This document shows, in pieces, positions 1 to 12,164 of a DNA stretch of 64,000 nt (positions are counted from its first letter, which is position 1; the number at the start of each line of letters is the position of its first letter). This DNA comes from Ligula intestinalis (lineage: Eukaryota > Platyhelminthes > Cestoda > Diphyllobothriidea > Diphyllobothriidae), in the NCBI GenBank assembly GCA_036362985.1, contig JAYGXS010000008.1, positions 7,096,840 to 7,160,839 on the forward strand. Reading direction: 5' to 3'. The notes beneath the pieces are model-generated. The model saw only the letters and a list, made by a program, of their open reading frames with translations. It searched no databases and was not told where the DNA came from. Both the position numbers and the translations under genes were made by a program.

Positions 1-1149
1 ACGCGAAGTTGCCATCGACCGACAGCAATGTAAAGCGACCATCTTTGTTGCCAGTTGGTTCGCTCAGCCTTATTTTATTAATTGTGAATGGAGGACAGTT
101 TTGCATAGAGTATTTGCATGATATTTTCAAAAGAAAGCGTTCCTCCCCCTCTCTCACTGTTAACTGGCTTTTCTTCGCACTAGGAGACCTATTATAAACA
201 AAAGAAGAACACCGCTTCACGTTCGCTTATTCAGTCTAAGATGTTTTCGAATATCTTTTTCTATTTGCCCTGAAAGTACCCTTATGGGTGCAAAATCAAT
301 GAATTGATTTGCAATCCGATGGCTTGAATGTAGAATTCGAGTAACTATAATCACATACCTTGACGGATAGGTCGCCGACGCTGGTCCTATTTGTCATTCG
401 TCACGGTTCGGCAGACGCCTTAGGCGATAATTGGTAGGCTGTTTTCTCCACCAATTAGCGCCATACTACAAGGAAAACAAGCCGGAGGTCACGTAACTAC
501 TATGGACTATAAACATTGCGCACCTTGTGCCCCCTACTACTCTTATCGGTGACTGCCTCCGAGAATAGGTTTGACGGAGAATCTGAAATGTCAAGCCAAT
601 ATACTTCGTGTTAGATCGGTCGCATTTTCGCCCCGAACTCGTATGTGCTTTTCTATTAGGATTTAGATTTTTGGTTTTTTGATAGTGGTCAGTTGACGGC
701 ATGTCTCAAACCCGATGGAAATCGGATTCAACTTAGAGATATAGTTCTGAACCACGGATTGATACTTTGTTAGCCGTGCAGAACCTCTCAGTCAATCTTT
801 GAAAAGGAATGAAATTCGGACGCATCAGTTAACTTTGAATTTACCGTCTACGATAGACATGCCATTCATGGATAACTTAGGCAGTAGGTTGAACTTATAT
901 CCACTCGCGTGAAAATAATTACATCGTTCTTTTGGTTTAGCTAATGATGACAGTACCGCTAGTACTTAGTCTCCCAAAAACGCCTTTCGGGACTTCAATA
1001 TACTGGATCGCCATAAAACGTCCATCGAAAGAGCATATACAGTAGATTGTATATCTGATGCAAGGTTGGGGATTGGGGGATTTAACGCACACTCGAGGTT
1101 ATAAAGTTAGTTCATTGGGTTGAATTGGATCGCAAAATGTTGTTTACTA
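1..1149. other. AT-rich DNA, no feature recognised
   Basis: Only short open frames (under 80 codons) occur here, without splice-site context or domain signature. I see no RNA gene, terminal repeat or tandem array. Confidence 0.6.
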
Positions 1150-1390
1150 GAACTTAATTACGTTCAGCTCAGAATACTGGGAGAAAATAGAGGGGAAAGT
1201 GGGGGAAATCCAGCGTTTGTTGATATCCGAGGAATTTCCTATGCTATTAAACGCTGCCGAAAAGCACTTCTTGCGTGTGCATCTTGCACTATAAAAGAAC
1301 ATTTATGAAGAGCAGAAACCTTTTAATTATATCGGTTCACAAAACGGAAAATTACGTTTTGCATTCATGAAATTAAGGTTAGTGTAATTA
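1150..1390 (+). repeat. Dispersed repeat Rep-A, copy 1
   Basis: This stretch aligns by eye with 7585-7825 and with the two flanks of the mariner at 24081-25601. The shared core runs from an AAATCCAGCGTTTGTT block through TTTCCTATGCTATTAA, then an ACGCTGC-like block and AAAAGAACATTTATGAAGA. Copies are diverged with small indels, so the family is old. No coding capacity is visible, and element class and true ends are unknown. Confidence 0.6.
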
Positions 1391-4300
1391 GGAAATAGCG
1401 CATTAATTTTGGGAATAGAAGAGCGAAATAAGTTTGAAACATTACATTTTGCAAATCTACCAAGTTTTGTGCCATAAAATTGAGTAATAAACTTTCAAAA
1501 TTGCTCTTTGCCTTACTCCATATTAAATTAAAATTTTATATTAGAGGGGTTACAGGCAAGGAATGCGTTTGAGTACTTAAGTTATATATGGCAACCAAAT
1601 TAATTGTACAATCGATACGAAGTTGAAGACAGTTAACATAACAAACATTTGACTGAGTTGTCAGAGGACATCGCGAAACAGTTTTTTTCAAAAATCGCCG
1701 TTGAGATTATTGACACTCTACTTTGTATTTTTTATTGTAGAACTTCATCTAGAAGTAACCAAATATGCTGAAAACTGTTCCGTTTTAAATAAAACAAGTA
1801 GCTCTTCCATTTATAACAGAAAAGATATCCCTAATTGTTAGGTATATCAATCTACTAGCTGAAATTTCACATTCTGACCTTGACTTTATCATAAAAAAAT
1901 TAAAGTACGCAGACATCAGACGCCAAAATATATAAGTAAAGCTTTTATTTCAAGAGCAAACTTTTTGTAGACTTTTTCTAAATCAATCTTGGCATATTCA
2001 TTCGCGACTTTTGTAGTAGACATTCATTTTTCTCGGCAATGATTTCACGTGTTTGGGTGTTTATGAACCTATGACACACAAAGACAGCTGTAATGAAAAA
2101 AAAACGTTTAAAAGCTGGTTATTTATGCAAAAGCTTTCAAGATATATCTTTATTTGAATGTTTTGGTAAGCACGTAAAATATACTCATAATTTATGGTCA
2201 ATTGACTAAAGCCAGTGAAAATCTTAATGTCTTAGTAAGAATTTCATGAAAGAGCTGAATCTCTTCGCATTAGAAATATCGAAATAGTAACAAAAAATAT
2301 GGCGGAAGGCAATGACTCTTAGTGTACAAAAATGGTACGTCTACAATTGTTCCCGATAATTCTATTTAAATTTCTTAGTCACTGACCGGCATGTCCGTAA
2401 GTGAGCTCAAGCTATATATTACTCCTATGATCTCCAAATGGGACATATCAAGCGAACACGTGGCTGCCTTAGTCCAACATAAGTTAAGCTATGCATAAAC
2501 GAACGAAACAACTATCAGTTCTCGTGAAAACATGCTAGAATACATACTCGAAATTTAGGCTCCTCGGTAACAGCCAATCATTATATTGCATGTAATATGG
2601 AAGCATATTTATTCGAAAACTTGACAAAGTGATTATTTTTCACGGTAATTTTACTTGTGTCGCTTTATTTACTCAGTAGTTTTGCATAAATGGACTTCCT
2701 CTACATGTAAAACTTAAGTTTACCAAGTACGTCCGATTTTCACTTTTTCGTAATTTTCCACTTTGCTAAAAAAGCCGGGGTTTCTATAAAACGTTTTATT
2801 CCTTCATAAATCATAATTTGCCCTATTATGAAGAACGATAATAACTTTATTGCTGTAAGACTTTGGGGGCCACAGCTTGGGCTGCATTTGAGTGAGAAAG
2901 AGTTTCTTGTAAAAATCGTAGGATTGCATGTGATAGTCCATCTACTGTATAAGTCTATGGCAGGTTTTGAGCCTTTGTGTGGAAAAAGCGTTACGGCCTC
3001 CAGCTGTCCACGAAACTGAGGACTTACAAGAACGTCCTACTCATGACACAGTAGAATTGTAGAATTGCAGGAAAATGATGATGTACACCTTAGGGAAGCG
3101 ATCAACTAGCAAAGTTTGACGAAAAGACATGTTCAAGAGGACTATACACATCAATGCTGTTCCCAGTGTGGATCTAATAACCAATGAAAAAGGAACTAAA
3201 ATCCGCATAAACCTACAAACGCTGTCTTCAGGAAGCTACCAGCTCAAACAACTACGGATAAGCGAATCATCGAAAAGGATCTTGTACTTATTTCCACTGA
3301 GAAATTAGAACACAGGAACTCCAGTAAAATAAGAATGGTAGCAATCATTGTTTTGTCAGTATGGCAGGAGAACTGCCTCTGTAAAACGTATCGAACATAT
3401 TCACATTTCTAAAAAAGTTCATTTTCATAGTCCCAGGAAGTGCTGGAAAAAACTCTTACCACGAAATATGAAAATTAGGAGCATGTAAACTAACAAATCG
3501 TAACCTAAACCGTAACCTTAGCATCAAAACTAAGCTTCACTTAACTCCAATACAGCATGTGTACTTAAAACGCATATGTAGGCATGGTATTAGAATAAAA
3601 ACAAAAGTTCCAACATGCGGGACCATTACCGAATCGAACAGATAAGCCCGTCCTCCTTTTTGTGTGTCGTTTGTTCACCTTCGCTCGCCTCCCATCAGAT
3701 AAAGGGAATATGCGGCACCAACAGTTGGGTTATTCAACCTTGCTGCTTATCCTTGATGCACCATCGTAACACAATGGGTGACGCATGCGAGTGTGTGCTA
3801 ACCGTGCTGTAAGGTTGCTTTTTCATAAAATAATTTCCGCACGTATCACGGTATCGACCGCTTCATAACACAGTCCCCGATTCCACCGCAAGCGATGCTC
3901 AAAGTATCCTCTCCGACCCCTGTATTCCAGTGCAAAACACGCGATCTCTTCCGGTACCCTTCTCTGACAGGCTTAAACTAGTTAAGTTATCCCGACAGCC
4001 TTATGTTGTTGAATACGAATATGGGTTAGATTTTCAAAAGGTCACTTCATTTCATTTTGATGTCAAAAGACCGATGCCTTATTTCTGAGCTCAGCCATGT
4101 ATTCCGTTATGCAGCCTTTAGTGTCTTACTTGTTCATGTACGGGCGATGAACATCAGTCTTTGGGCGCAAACGATCTGCAACCCCATTCCTGGTACGTGG
4201 AAGAAATATATTTTCTGCTAAGCTGGAAGCTCATTTGCTCTTGCTTTAATTTATTCTTCAAAGTAATTACTTATATGACCTTCTTAATAGGACACTAGAA

Positions 4301-4767
4301 TAGGAAGGCCCACCTTAATAATAAGGTTGACTCATAGCATAATTGCAAGGAGGCAAATATTTAACTGTCTTTATCACAAAACCAGCCCCAAGATATGTTT
4401 AGTGTCGATATTTGCTAGCGATTGAAAATCATCCACAAACTGGAAAAAAAGTCATATACAATAACGTTTAAATAATAATAAACAGCCTCAAACAAATTTA
4501 TAACTTACAATAAATATAAAAATAATTATTGTTTGTTTAGAAAAACCAACTCTTTAAAGAAGCCCCAAGATCCGGAAATATGACAAAATCGCTATATATT
4601 TGGCCCATAAATATAAATAAACTCACCGGATAAAATCTTTACCTTATACTTTTTTGTGTTAAGCGGATTTTGATTTCGTCAAATTTCTTTCAATATGTTT
4701 AAGCTGTTGGATTACTACTAGTTTCAGACCTTCCTTTTTATTCCAATTAATGTTTCATGATTTTCAG
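1391..4767. other. AT-rich DNA, no gene recognised
   Basis: A long AT-rich interval with only chance-sized open frames. Composition rises toward 50% GC at about 3600-3990, but I recognise nothing in that bump. No tRNA-like or terminal-repeat structure was noticed. Confidence 0.55.
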
Positions 4768-5011
4768 TGTTTTCAAGCCTTCTTCCATCAATATACATTC
4801 TGTTCAATTTGAATATAAAAACCTTCACAATAAAGTATTTCTTGAAAAGATCTATCAGAAACGTGATGTTTTCGATATAGTTTCTCATGTTAAAGACCAC
4901 ATGGGCCATATTTGCAAACTATTACAAACACCTAAACTAACTATTGAGCAAACAAAAAATCCTCATCAAGAGCCGAATTTTGTTCAGCCAAAGATCAATT
5001 TAAAAACTTAA
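4768..5011 (+). CDS. Candidate terminal exon, unknown protein
   Basis: The open frame is preceded by a good 3' splice site: a T-rich tract ending ATGATTTTCAG at 4767. From there it stays open for about 80 codons to a TAA at 5009-5011. The predicted peptide is hydrophilic and mixed in composition, with a Lys/Asp/His-rich helix-like middle (VFLEKIYQKRDVFDIV) and a Pro/Asn/Gln-rich tail. No domain, signal peptide or membrane segment is recognisable, and no upstream exon was found. AT-rich sequence gives frames of this length by chance, so the acceptor is the main support. It could be a real last exon or a coincidence. Confidence 0.25.
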
Positions 5012-5159
5012 TATAATTGGTGACTTCTGTCGAAAGCAACATAATTGAATATGCAGCTAAAATAGATAAATGCAGGTTAAGTCTTTCCAAGGTAAAAATG
5101 AATAATTTTGACCACCTTTTAATTTACTTAAAAACAAATGAGACGATTTTAGGCAGATA

Positions 5160-5290
5160 GTATTGCTGGCAAAACTAAATAAACTAGCCTCTATTGCTAC
5201 TGTCAGAGTCCGAGAAATGAAACACAAGACCGACAGAGACAAGCAAGTTCTGTTAAGGGTCGGTGAACGTTCTCCAACAGGTGATACAAT
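5160..5290 (+). repeat. SINE-A fragment (tail monomer)
   Basis: Contains the SINE-A tail blocks seen elsewhere in the window: TGCTACTGTCAGAGTCCGAG, then a GACAGAGACAAG-like block and GGTCGGTGAACGTTC. The tRNA-like head is absent, so this is a truncated copy. Confidence 0.6.
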
Positions 5291-5404
5291 TGTGGCTGAA
5301 AAGGACGGAACTCACTCCTCCGTTTATATTAGAGCATTTTTCACGATTGCCGATAGAAGCGAACATGCAAGTTCCAGAAAGCAGATCAGAGGAAAAAGAG
5401 GCAA

Positions 5405-5530
5405 TCACTGGAACTAGACTTTTATTCTCCTGACGTTTTGGATACTGTCGAGAATACTAAATCATAGGTAACCGTAGAATCGTGTGAGGCATGCTCAGAT
5501 TGGGGTGATACATGCACAAGTTGCGCAATA
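5405..5530 (-). repeat. PLE-tail motif family (motif R), diverged copy
   Basis: On the minus strand this has the order CCAAAACGTCAGGAGAATAAAA followed by AACTAG and CAGTGATTGCC-like sequence, matching the tail of motif R at 31157-31215 and the inverted pair at 43999-44392. The GAAAC of the better copies has decayed to CAAAAC. It lies directly after a SINE-A fragment. Confidence 0.5.
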
Positions 5531-5808
5531 TTTATAGTTCGAATTATCAAGCCCGCTTCCGACATGGACAAAGATATCATCGCAAGTAATGATAAAAAAG
5601 CGAAGTTTCAAGCAATCATCGCACCGACTAAGACCCCAAGCGGTAGATATATGAACTGATAATCATTGTACGTATGCGGATGACAACTACGAACTATAAA
5701 TAGAGTGCAATCTGTGCATTTATTACCCTGATATGCGCAAGGTGATTAAATATTCTCTAACTGAATCCAATACGTCAGGAAAATAAAATTTTCGTTCGAG
5801 TTATCGCG

Positions 5809-5836
5809 TCTTCTTCTTCTTCCTCTACTTCTTCTT
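5809..5836 (+). repeat. CTT/TTC microsatellite, imperfect
   Basis: About nine TTC-type triplets with one CTC and one CTA interruption. Confidence 0.8.
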
Positions 5837-5939
5837 ATAAAATTTTCAAGATATTTAATTACGTTTATGTCCACATTAAGGATCGGAAATGCAAATGCGA
5901 AAAATATTAACCCTCTGTCGTTTCCGTTTCTTTTTTCAC

Positions 5940-6290
5940 AACTGAGTCATATCAAATTAAGCAAATCTGCCAAACCCCCTAATAATTAAATCAGCCTAGT
6001 AGTCCTCGTAGTGGATTCTAGCTGATTGTTTAGGAAATCCTGTTTGAGCATTTGGCTTGCTGTTCTGCATTGGTGGATGCCATATGGGTGGTAAAGTTGG
6101 GCAGGTAATATCGACCCAAGTGTGATAAAATCCATGGCGTGCGGTGGGGCGTTTGTAGCTCAAGTGGTAAAAGCGTTGACTTCCGGTAAAGGCCTTCTCT
6201 ACCATATGGGTTCAAATCCTGCCAAACGCCTCGAGTTTTTTCACAATTGGATCAACTCAAAGTAAGCAAATCTGCCAAACCTCCGAATAA
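5940..6290 (+). repeat. SINE-B with tRNA-like head
   Basis: At 6148-6230 is an 83-nt tRNA-like unit. Seven bases GGCGTTT pair with AAACGCC at its end, an A-box-like GTAGCTCAAGTGG follows the first stem, and a B box GGTTCAAATCC lies at 6209-6219. The anticodon and T stems are poorly paired, so it is a SINE promoter rather than a working tRNA. The downstream body (TTTTTTCACAATTG, then AAGCAAATCTGCCAAACC) recurs upstream at about 5938-5985 and partly at 35053-35080. The flanking duplicate of the AAGCAAATCTGCCAAAC block may be a partial second copy. Confidence 0.6.
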
Positions 6291-6619
6291 TAATTTGTAT
6301 ATTACACATTAAGGGAAACTATATTATGTGAAAATTTATCTCATTACATGTCTTACATTTAAAAAGATTTTCTTCCATGTCTGTGTGTGCGTTTGGCTTT
6401 GTCCTACTAAATCGCATAGCTTAGCTTTGTTAAATATCCGGCATTGTCCAATTTCAACAAAATGCTGCCTGTTGTCCTTAAAAAAACTGAACCAATGAAC
6501 AGTTTTCCTTCATTACAAGCTTTTTAAGGACCATATCCATTTGCTAGTTTTAAATAACGAGAAAAACCATATGATACACTACACACTCGTTGATGAACCT
6601 TCACCGACCGCGTAGATTC

Positions 6620-6814
6620 TTGCTACTATCAGAACCCGATAAACGAAGCTTATGACAACAGCGGAGCGAGACAAGTGAGTTAGGTTAGCGGTCGGTGAGC
6701 GCTTATTCACGAGTTTTAATAGTTTCCGACCTAAGCCGGCAACACAACGAGCTCGTGGCGCAATGGTTAGGGCTTTGGACTCTGATCAAAAAGGTTGGGA
6801 TGTCAAGGCTCGGG
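6620..6814 (+). repeat. SINE-A, tail monomer plus tRNA-like head
   Basis: In order: TGCTACTATCAGAACCCG, GGAGCGAGACAAGTGAGTT, GCGGTCGGTGAGCG, CCGACCTAAGCCGGCAA, then the tRNA-like head GAGCTCGTGGCGCAATGG (A box) and GTCAAGGCTCGGG (degenerate B box). It breaks at an inverted neighbour of the same family. Confidence 0.7.
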
Positions 6815-6975
6815 TGAGTTGTTGGAATGGCCATTTTTGGCTTATTAGCCGTCATCAACCAAGTGGTTCACCACACGAGCCTCAAACTCGCGACCTGTTT
6901 TGATCTGCGTCAAACGCCCTTACCGCTGAGCCACGAGCCCAATGTGTTATTGGTTTAGGTCGGGAGATATTGACA
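6815..6975 (-). repeat. SINE-A, inverted copy
   Basis: Read on the minus strand this has the PolIII-like head (GGCTCGTGGCTCAGCGG) followed by AAACAGGTCGCGAGTTTGAG, GGTGAACCAC and GGCTAATAAGCC, the same block order as the plus-strand copies. It is sandwiched between two plus-oriented copies. Confidence 0.7.
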
Positions 6976-7245
6976 GTCTTTGACTCTGATGAAGAGGGTG
7001 CGACTTTGAAATTCGGATAAGGTACCGCTTAAGTTTAGGTATGACTGGCTGACGACGGCTAATAAGCCAGAAATGGCCATTCCAGTCTCCCTAGTATTAA
7101 CCGGCAATAATCTCTGCTCATACGACGTAATGGTACAGCTGTTGTCAGGGCCCGCTAAATGAGTCCTTAGGCAAAGTCGGAGCGTTACAAGTTAGTTCCG
7201 TTTGCGCTCGGTGAGCCTTTGTCAATGAATGTCAAAATTATGCCC
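6976..7245 (+). repeat. SINE-A, 3' body
   Basis: Begins inside the head (TTTGACTCTGATGAAGAGGG) and continues through TATGACTGGCTGACGACGG, CTAATAAGCCAGAAATGGCC, a CAGCTGTTGTCAGGGCCCG tail monomer and CGCTCGGTGAGCC. This is the clearest plus-strand copy of the body. Confidence 0.7.
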
Positions 7246-7584
7246 GTTTCTCTTAAATAAATCGAAGTGAACAGGCAGTTTTCCTTTCTTAAAGGCTTTG
7301 CGAAAATCAGATTTACTCGTCAGACTAAAATAGGAGACTGACTATATGATAAACTACAAACTAATGTGAATATATAAAGTTGGGCAAATGCCTTTATAAA
7401 AAGCTTATTTGAAAGGTTTTGATAGTCAAGCAGAACATACTTCTTATTTATCGCCCATCGACTGAAACTACCGACATAACGTAACACTTATATCACGTTT
7501 TCAAGGACGATCAGAACCTCAGGGTTGTTTATTTTGTTCGTTGAGTTGATTTGAGGCGGAAATTCTGTTTACTTGAAATGATTT

Positions 7585-7825
7585 CAGTTTACATCAATGT
7601 ACTGGCGGCAAACAGGGGCGCAATTAGGCTAAATTCAACGTTTGTTAATATCAAAGATATTTCCTATTCTATTCAATGCTGCGGAAATAATTTCCCGCTT
7701 GTGCGTGTTGAAGGTTAAAAGAACATTAATGAAGACCAGACAATTTTCTTAATTATATGTTTATGCAGAACAGCAAATGGTGTCTCCTGTTTATAAAATT
7801 AAGGTTATTGCGCACATGAAGGGTA
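7585..7825 (+). repeat. Dispersed repeat Rep-A, copy 2
   Basis: Matches 1150-1390 in the same order: AATTCAACGTTTGTTAATATC, GATATTTCCTATTCTATTCA, TGCTGCGGAAATAA, AAAAGAACATTAATGAAGA and AAATTAAGGTTA. Upstream sequence at about 7385-7580 may belong to the same element but aligns less clearly. Confidence 0.6.
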
Positions 7826-9727
7826 AGGTCAGTTCATAAAATTCTGGCTGGCAAATCTTCTACTTTTTGCGCCATAAAGCAAAAAAAAATAAACTTATGA
7901 GTACGTATATTGTTTTACTTCACCAAAAATATGGGTCGAAATCAAGCATATAGACGAAACGTCAGGAAATGTCACAAGTATTGGCTTTTATACCGTATAC
8001 GAAATATTTGCACATATTTTCTGGCAATAAAAGAGAATCATAGTGTATAAAAACTTGAAACGGAGCGGGCAGACGATTTTATCTCGATAAATTTCCTTTG
8101 ATATTCTGCCATTTTGATCTACTATTGTTATCCAATTTTTAGGGATGTCAAAAAACTGGTCAAAACTTCCCTGAAAATGCTCTTCCGCCGGTGCAGTCCT
8201 GTACTGACTCCGTAATCTACAACAATTAACACTGAGGGTGATGTGGAAGCATATTTTTCCAAAATTAGAACGTAATTTTATTTGCACTTCTTAATTTACT
8301 CGGTTTGTTGCATGCAAAGAGAATATGTACATTATAAAAGTCTGCTGTTTTAGTAGTCCCCATTTTTTACTAAACCAGCATTTGCTGTTTTCCAAATTTC
8401 TCACATTAAAGTCCTTGATGAACCACAATATGTCTTATTTTTATCGATCACGACTGTGGGGAACTTAGTTTGGGCTATTTCTGCATATTATAGATTTTCT
8501 TGTAAAAATCCTGCACTTTAATCAGTTAGACCACCTACTGTATAGATATATATATATATAATTTGTAAACTTAAACCAAATTTTTAGCCAGTACCAGTCA
8601 CCTGCTATGAGGCAAACGTGAGAGACATTTGAGATGCTCAAGCATGCGATTAATCGTGGTTAATTTAATCGTTATTTTCTGAATCGTTTTTTTTTAAATT
8701 GGTGAGCACATCGACACGATGAAAAACGCTGAATGGCGGACAGCCGATGATAGCAAAATAGTGAAAACTGGTCTCGCTGTTGAAATAAGTTGAACTGACT
8801 CACCCGCCGGTAAATTAAACTGCGTATTAGCAGTTGCAGCCCCTAACGCTCGTGTCTCTGAGTGTTTGATCGCATAAAAGGCTGCTGAGGAGAGTAAAAA
8901 GATGATTCTCACGAAAAGGTCTGACATGTTTACGTACGCAGTAGGCCTACTCTGAACGTTTCGCCTGCTACGGTGAAACCATAACAACATACAGAAATTT
9001 TTACTTTATTTATCCGTTGGGACTGTGTGTGTGTTTGCCGCAGGCAAACCACTATACATTAAAGCTTTGCTGCAAAACATGGATAAATGCGCAGTTATAT
9101 TCTTATCAACTCTCTCAGTTATTTGCCGTGATGCCAGTCTTTCTGGATGTTACAAATAATGATGCTACAACAATATACAACAACAAAAATATACAACGAT
9201 ATACTTTAAACTAAACAGGACCACCTACTGGACAAACCATCAACACCAATTTGGGGACACGAACTCATATATAATCATTGGCTGTTCATACCGCCGGGGG
9301 TAACAGTGGCTCTCACCTCCTTCAGCAGTCGGACTTTGATATTTACATCTAATGGGATAGATAACAGAACATCCTCAGTAACAGATGGTGTTTGTTTATA
9401 AACAAAACCCACAACTGATTAACGAAATCCGTAATTAAATTACAAAAAACGTGGAAATTATCTCTGGAGTTCGCGCAAAACGCCTAAATCGGCATTAAAA
9501 CTAGCGTTTTTGGTGCGATCGACAGTTTCATAAAACATTGAATCGAAAAACCTCCATTAAAAAATGAGGCGAATATTCACATCCCAGGTGTATGGATAGG
9601 TAGAGAACGCATGTCGATCACCGAAATTATAGTTTTATTCTTCTAAATTTCGAATTTATATTGGAGTTCATCGTAAGAGATCAAAGTGTCAACGAAAAAA
9701 AGCAACAGTTATAGGGGCAAGGGCTAG
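7826..9727. other. No gene recognised; short (TA)n tract
   Basis: AT-rich DNA with a TA-dinucleotide run at about 8540-8562 and a T run near 8687. The longest open frames, about 100 codons on the minus strand (7988-8287 and 8694-8990), show no domain and no convincing splice context. Confidence 0.5.
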
Positions 9728-10123
9728 TCACTCAGCAGTGGCGTCAGTCCGGAGGTGCCTGCGCAGGACAATGCATGCTGGCGCCAGATCAATAAATCGA
9801 TTGACTGAGTTTTCATCCAAGTTCCGGGCTTTAATCAAGTCTCGTCCTCTTTTGACGCCGGCGTGGGCGATTATCTTCGCGGTTGCGAAGTTAAACTCAG
9901 GACCAGTCTCGTTAGTGTAGACAGCCACTTGTGACAATGCAAAACCCTGTCTGACTGCTAGCTTGTGTTCGTGTATGCACAAACCAAGCATGCGTTTAGT
10001 CTGTCCTGTGTAATAACGAGGACAGTTTAGGCATGATATTCGATAGACTTTACATACATTTATCGTTGCTGAAGTCTCAAGGAATTTGATTGGCGCTCCA
10101 TCCTCAAAGTCCTGAATATCCAA
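9728..10123 (-). mobile_element. PLE C-terminal GIY-YIG endonuclease domain
   Basis: A 131-codon open frame holding a whole GIY-YIG-type module of a Penelope-like element. The first strand reads VCKVYRISC, with the paired cysteines CLNC. The YIG-equivalent is YYTGQT, followed by LGLCIHEHKLAVRQG (the Arg position is replaced by a Cys in LGLCIHEH). Further on come FNFATAKIIAH and ENSVNRFIDLAPA, and a regular stop after DATAE. In PLEs this nuclease follows the RT and nicks target DNA. No RT domain is attached here, so the copy is 5'-truncated. The frame has no internal stops, unlike most PLE pieces in the window. The same lineage appears at 10975-11215, 33300-33586 and 34110-34200. Confidence 0.85.
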
Positions 10124-10470
10124 AAATATTGAGCAAAAATTAATAGGACTGTCTAAAATGTTCGACCTTGGACTGATATATTTTACGCTTTCACTATCTT
10201 AGCATTTTCATGGATGTGAGCTCGGCCTGGCGGCATCAGCAACTCCAAAGAGGATACTTGTAAGACCATCTCCTCCCCCTCCTAGGGCGGGTTCTTCGCG
10301 GGGTTGTATCCATTTGCCTCGTTCCTTCAATGATAAGACTGTTGCTATCGTGGTTCCGGATTTGTTACAATATAGTTAGAGGCAGCATTTAAAAATCAGC
10401 CGAAAAACCAATAAATTATGCTTCTGCATTGAATCATTTTAAAGTTGCGAAACTTCTCATCAGAAAATTC

Positions 10471-10650
10471 AGAAGATTAATTAGCGAGCGTACGTATGCT
10501 TCTGGTAAATTCTGGTTGGGCCAGTACATTTATGTGGGAACGGGGTATGAAAAGACGAACACCTTTTAAGTAGTACCCCGTTCCCATATTAATGTAGTGG
10601 CCCGTCGAAGGTTTTCCAAAAGCATACGTACGCTCGCCAATTACTCTTCT
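10471..10650. repeat. Foldback: inverted pair of PLE 3'-terminus-like sequences
   Basis: Two 77-base arms (10471-10547 and 10574-10650) are imperfect reverse complements separated by 26 bases. Each contains GCGAGCGTACGTATGCTT and a GGGAACGGGGTA end. The arm sequence resembles the 3' ends of the PLEs at 59165-59240 (GCGAGCATACGTAGCTTTCG, CGGGCCGTTACAATTTTATA) and, more weakly, 40436-40500. No PLE body lies between the arms. Confidence 0.7.
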
Positions 10651-10974
10651 GTCTTTTCGATGAAGTGGAGGGCTTAAATTTCTAACTGAAGAGAACATTC
10701 GGTTCACACTTCGATTTTATTCATCGAACGATTTCTTTAGGTTAACATAATGGATCCACAGAAGAGCCTGTTTTGATTTAGTTCTGAATCTTTGTATATA
10801 AAATACTTTTCCGTTTGCCAAGCAACACTGTTTGTATGTAAATGTGCCTCTACAGGTCCAGCTAAACCCGGCTTTTCCGTATGAGCGATAACTCAAAACA
10901 AAAAATCTCAACTGTTGTCAGCAATTATCTAAAATATGGACTGTAATGAGAAAATTATAGGTTAGTCATTATGA

Positions 10975-11215
10975 TAAATGTGCGCTAACAGGACAGACTG
11001 GATGCATTCTGAGATTGCGCATACAGTAAAATAAGCCGACTGTGAGACGACATGACATAGTTTCACAAGTGGCTACCAATATTTACGAAACAAGTCATCC
11101 GTTTAACCTTGCAAACCTGAAGATGATTGGGCACGCCGGAACCTAGACAAGCCAGGAATTGCTGGACACTTGGACTCTGCGAAATGCCATACTAACTGAC
11201 GTCAGTGGTGTTTGC
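10975..11215 (+). mobile_element. PLE GIY-YIG remnant with stops
   Basis: In one frame the translation gives TGQTGCILRLRIQ, a stop, then SQVATNIYETSHPFNLA, KMIGHAGT, another stop, and ELLDTWTLRNA. These match the GIY-YIG module at 9728-10123 (YTGQT...LRIHEHKLAV, SQVAV, FNFA, KIIAHAG) in order and spacing. There are at least two in-frame stops, so it is dead. It lies on the opposite strand to the 9728-10123 copy. Confidence 0.65.
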
Positions 11216-12164
11216 ATAGATCCTACTCCCTTATAACTGTTGCGGTGGAAGCTTCGTTGGATGTTATTTTGTTACCCTTTCATAATCGCGAGTAGCTTTT
11301 TGCATAAAGTACATCCCTGATGATTGTACGAACATGCTTTGCATGCAGTTGCTGATCTAAACAGGAAGGACACCTTTACGCAAGAAAATAGACAGTGACA
11401 TACATTATCTGGAGTATTGAACTTTTAGCAACAAAGAAAAAAAATCGGTGATCTCCTCCAACGACACATCCACGTATTTTAGCGTCGGAAGTTAGAAATG
11501 CTATACGGGTTGCTTCAATTTAGCCATCGAGTACACTAGCCGCAAAACAGCCGGTTTTTTACAGCAGCCAGTCACAGGAAATTTAGAATCCTTATATTAT
11601 ACGTTTCATGCTACTATTTTATGCATTTTTACAGTAATATTTTTTACCAGATTTTTCTCTGATTCATAATAAATGCTTGACATTTCAAAAATCCTATCAT
11701 CACTTGATTTTGGGAAAAGGGGAGTTTTCGGAATAAAACTGGAAATTTACAGGTTTTTCGACGTCGATTTGAGCTCGATTCGAGGTCAATTTGATTTTCG
11801 CACCTTTTTTCTATTAACGCGCCCAGCGCCGTCGCTTTATATCTGTTGCATAAAACTATTTCAACAAAATTTAATGACCTTTTGTACTTATTCTTTAAAA
11901 GTCCTTTTCTCGTCTACCCGTCCCCATTCTCACCAACCATACGTTTGCCACTGTTGCTTTCCAGTTAGAATTGAAAAGCTCACACGAATAAAGCCATGAA
12001 TCCGACAAGGAAGAGCAAACTTCTGCTTCAGCTCTACTTTAATTACACATACAATGTTATCTACAAGGCATCTGTGGGCACGTACGCTAGCTGATACTTA
12101 CAAGCTAGGGGCCAGGGAGCATGTGGTTAGTCAGTTAGTCAGTTAGGAAATGAAATTTGTGCTG
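11216..12164. other. No gene recognised
   Basis: Contains a 108-codon plus-strand frame at 11673-11999 that is Phe/Ser/Leu-rich and has no domain. No repeats shared with the rest of the window were noticed apart from the short tandem GTCAGTTA motif near 12125-12145. Confidence 0.5.

Noticed and set aside
6148..6230. tRNA gene
   Set aside because: Acceptor ends and B box are good, but the anticodon and T stems pair poorly and the unit recurs with a shared body, so it is a SINE head.
8540..8562. TA-dinucleotide run as a functional element
   Set aside because: Short and unremarkable in DNA this AT-rich.
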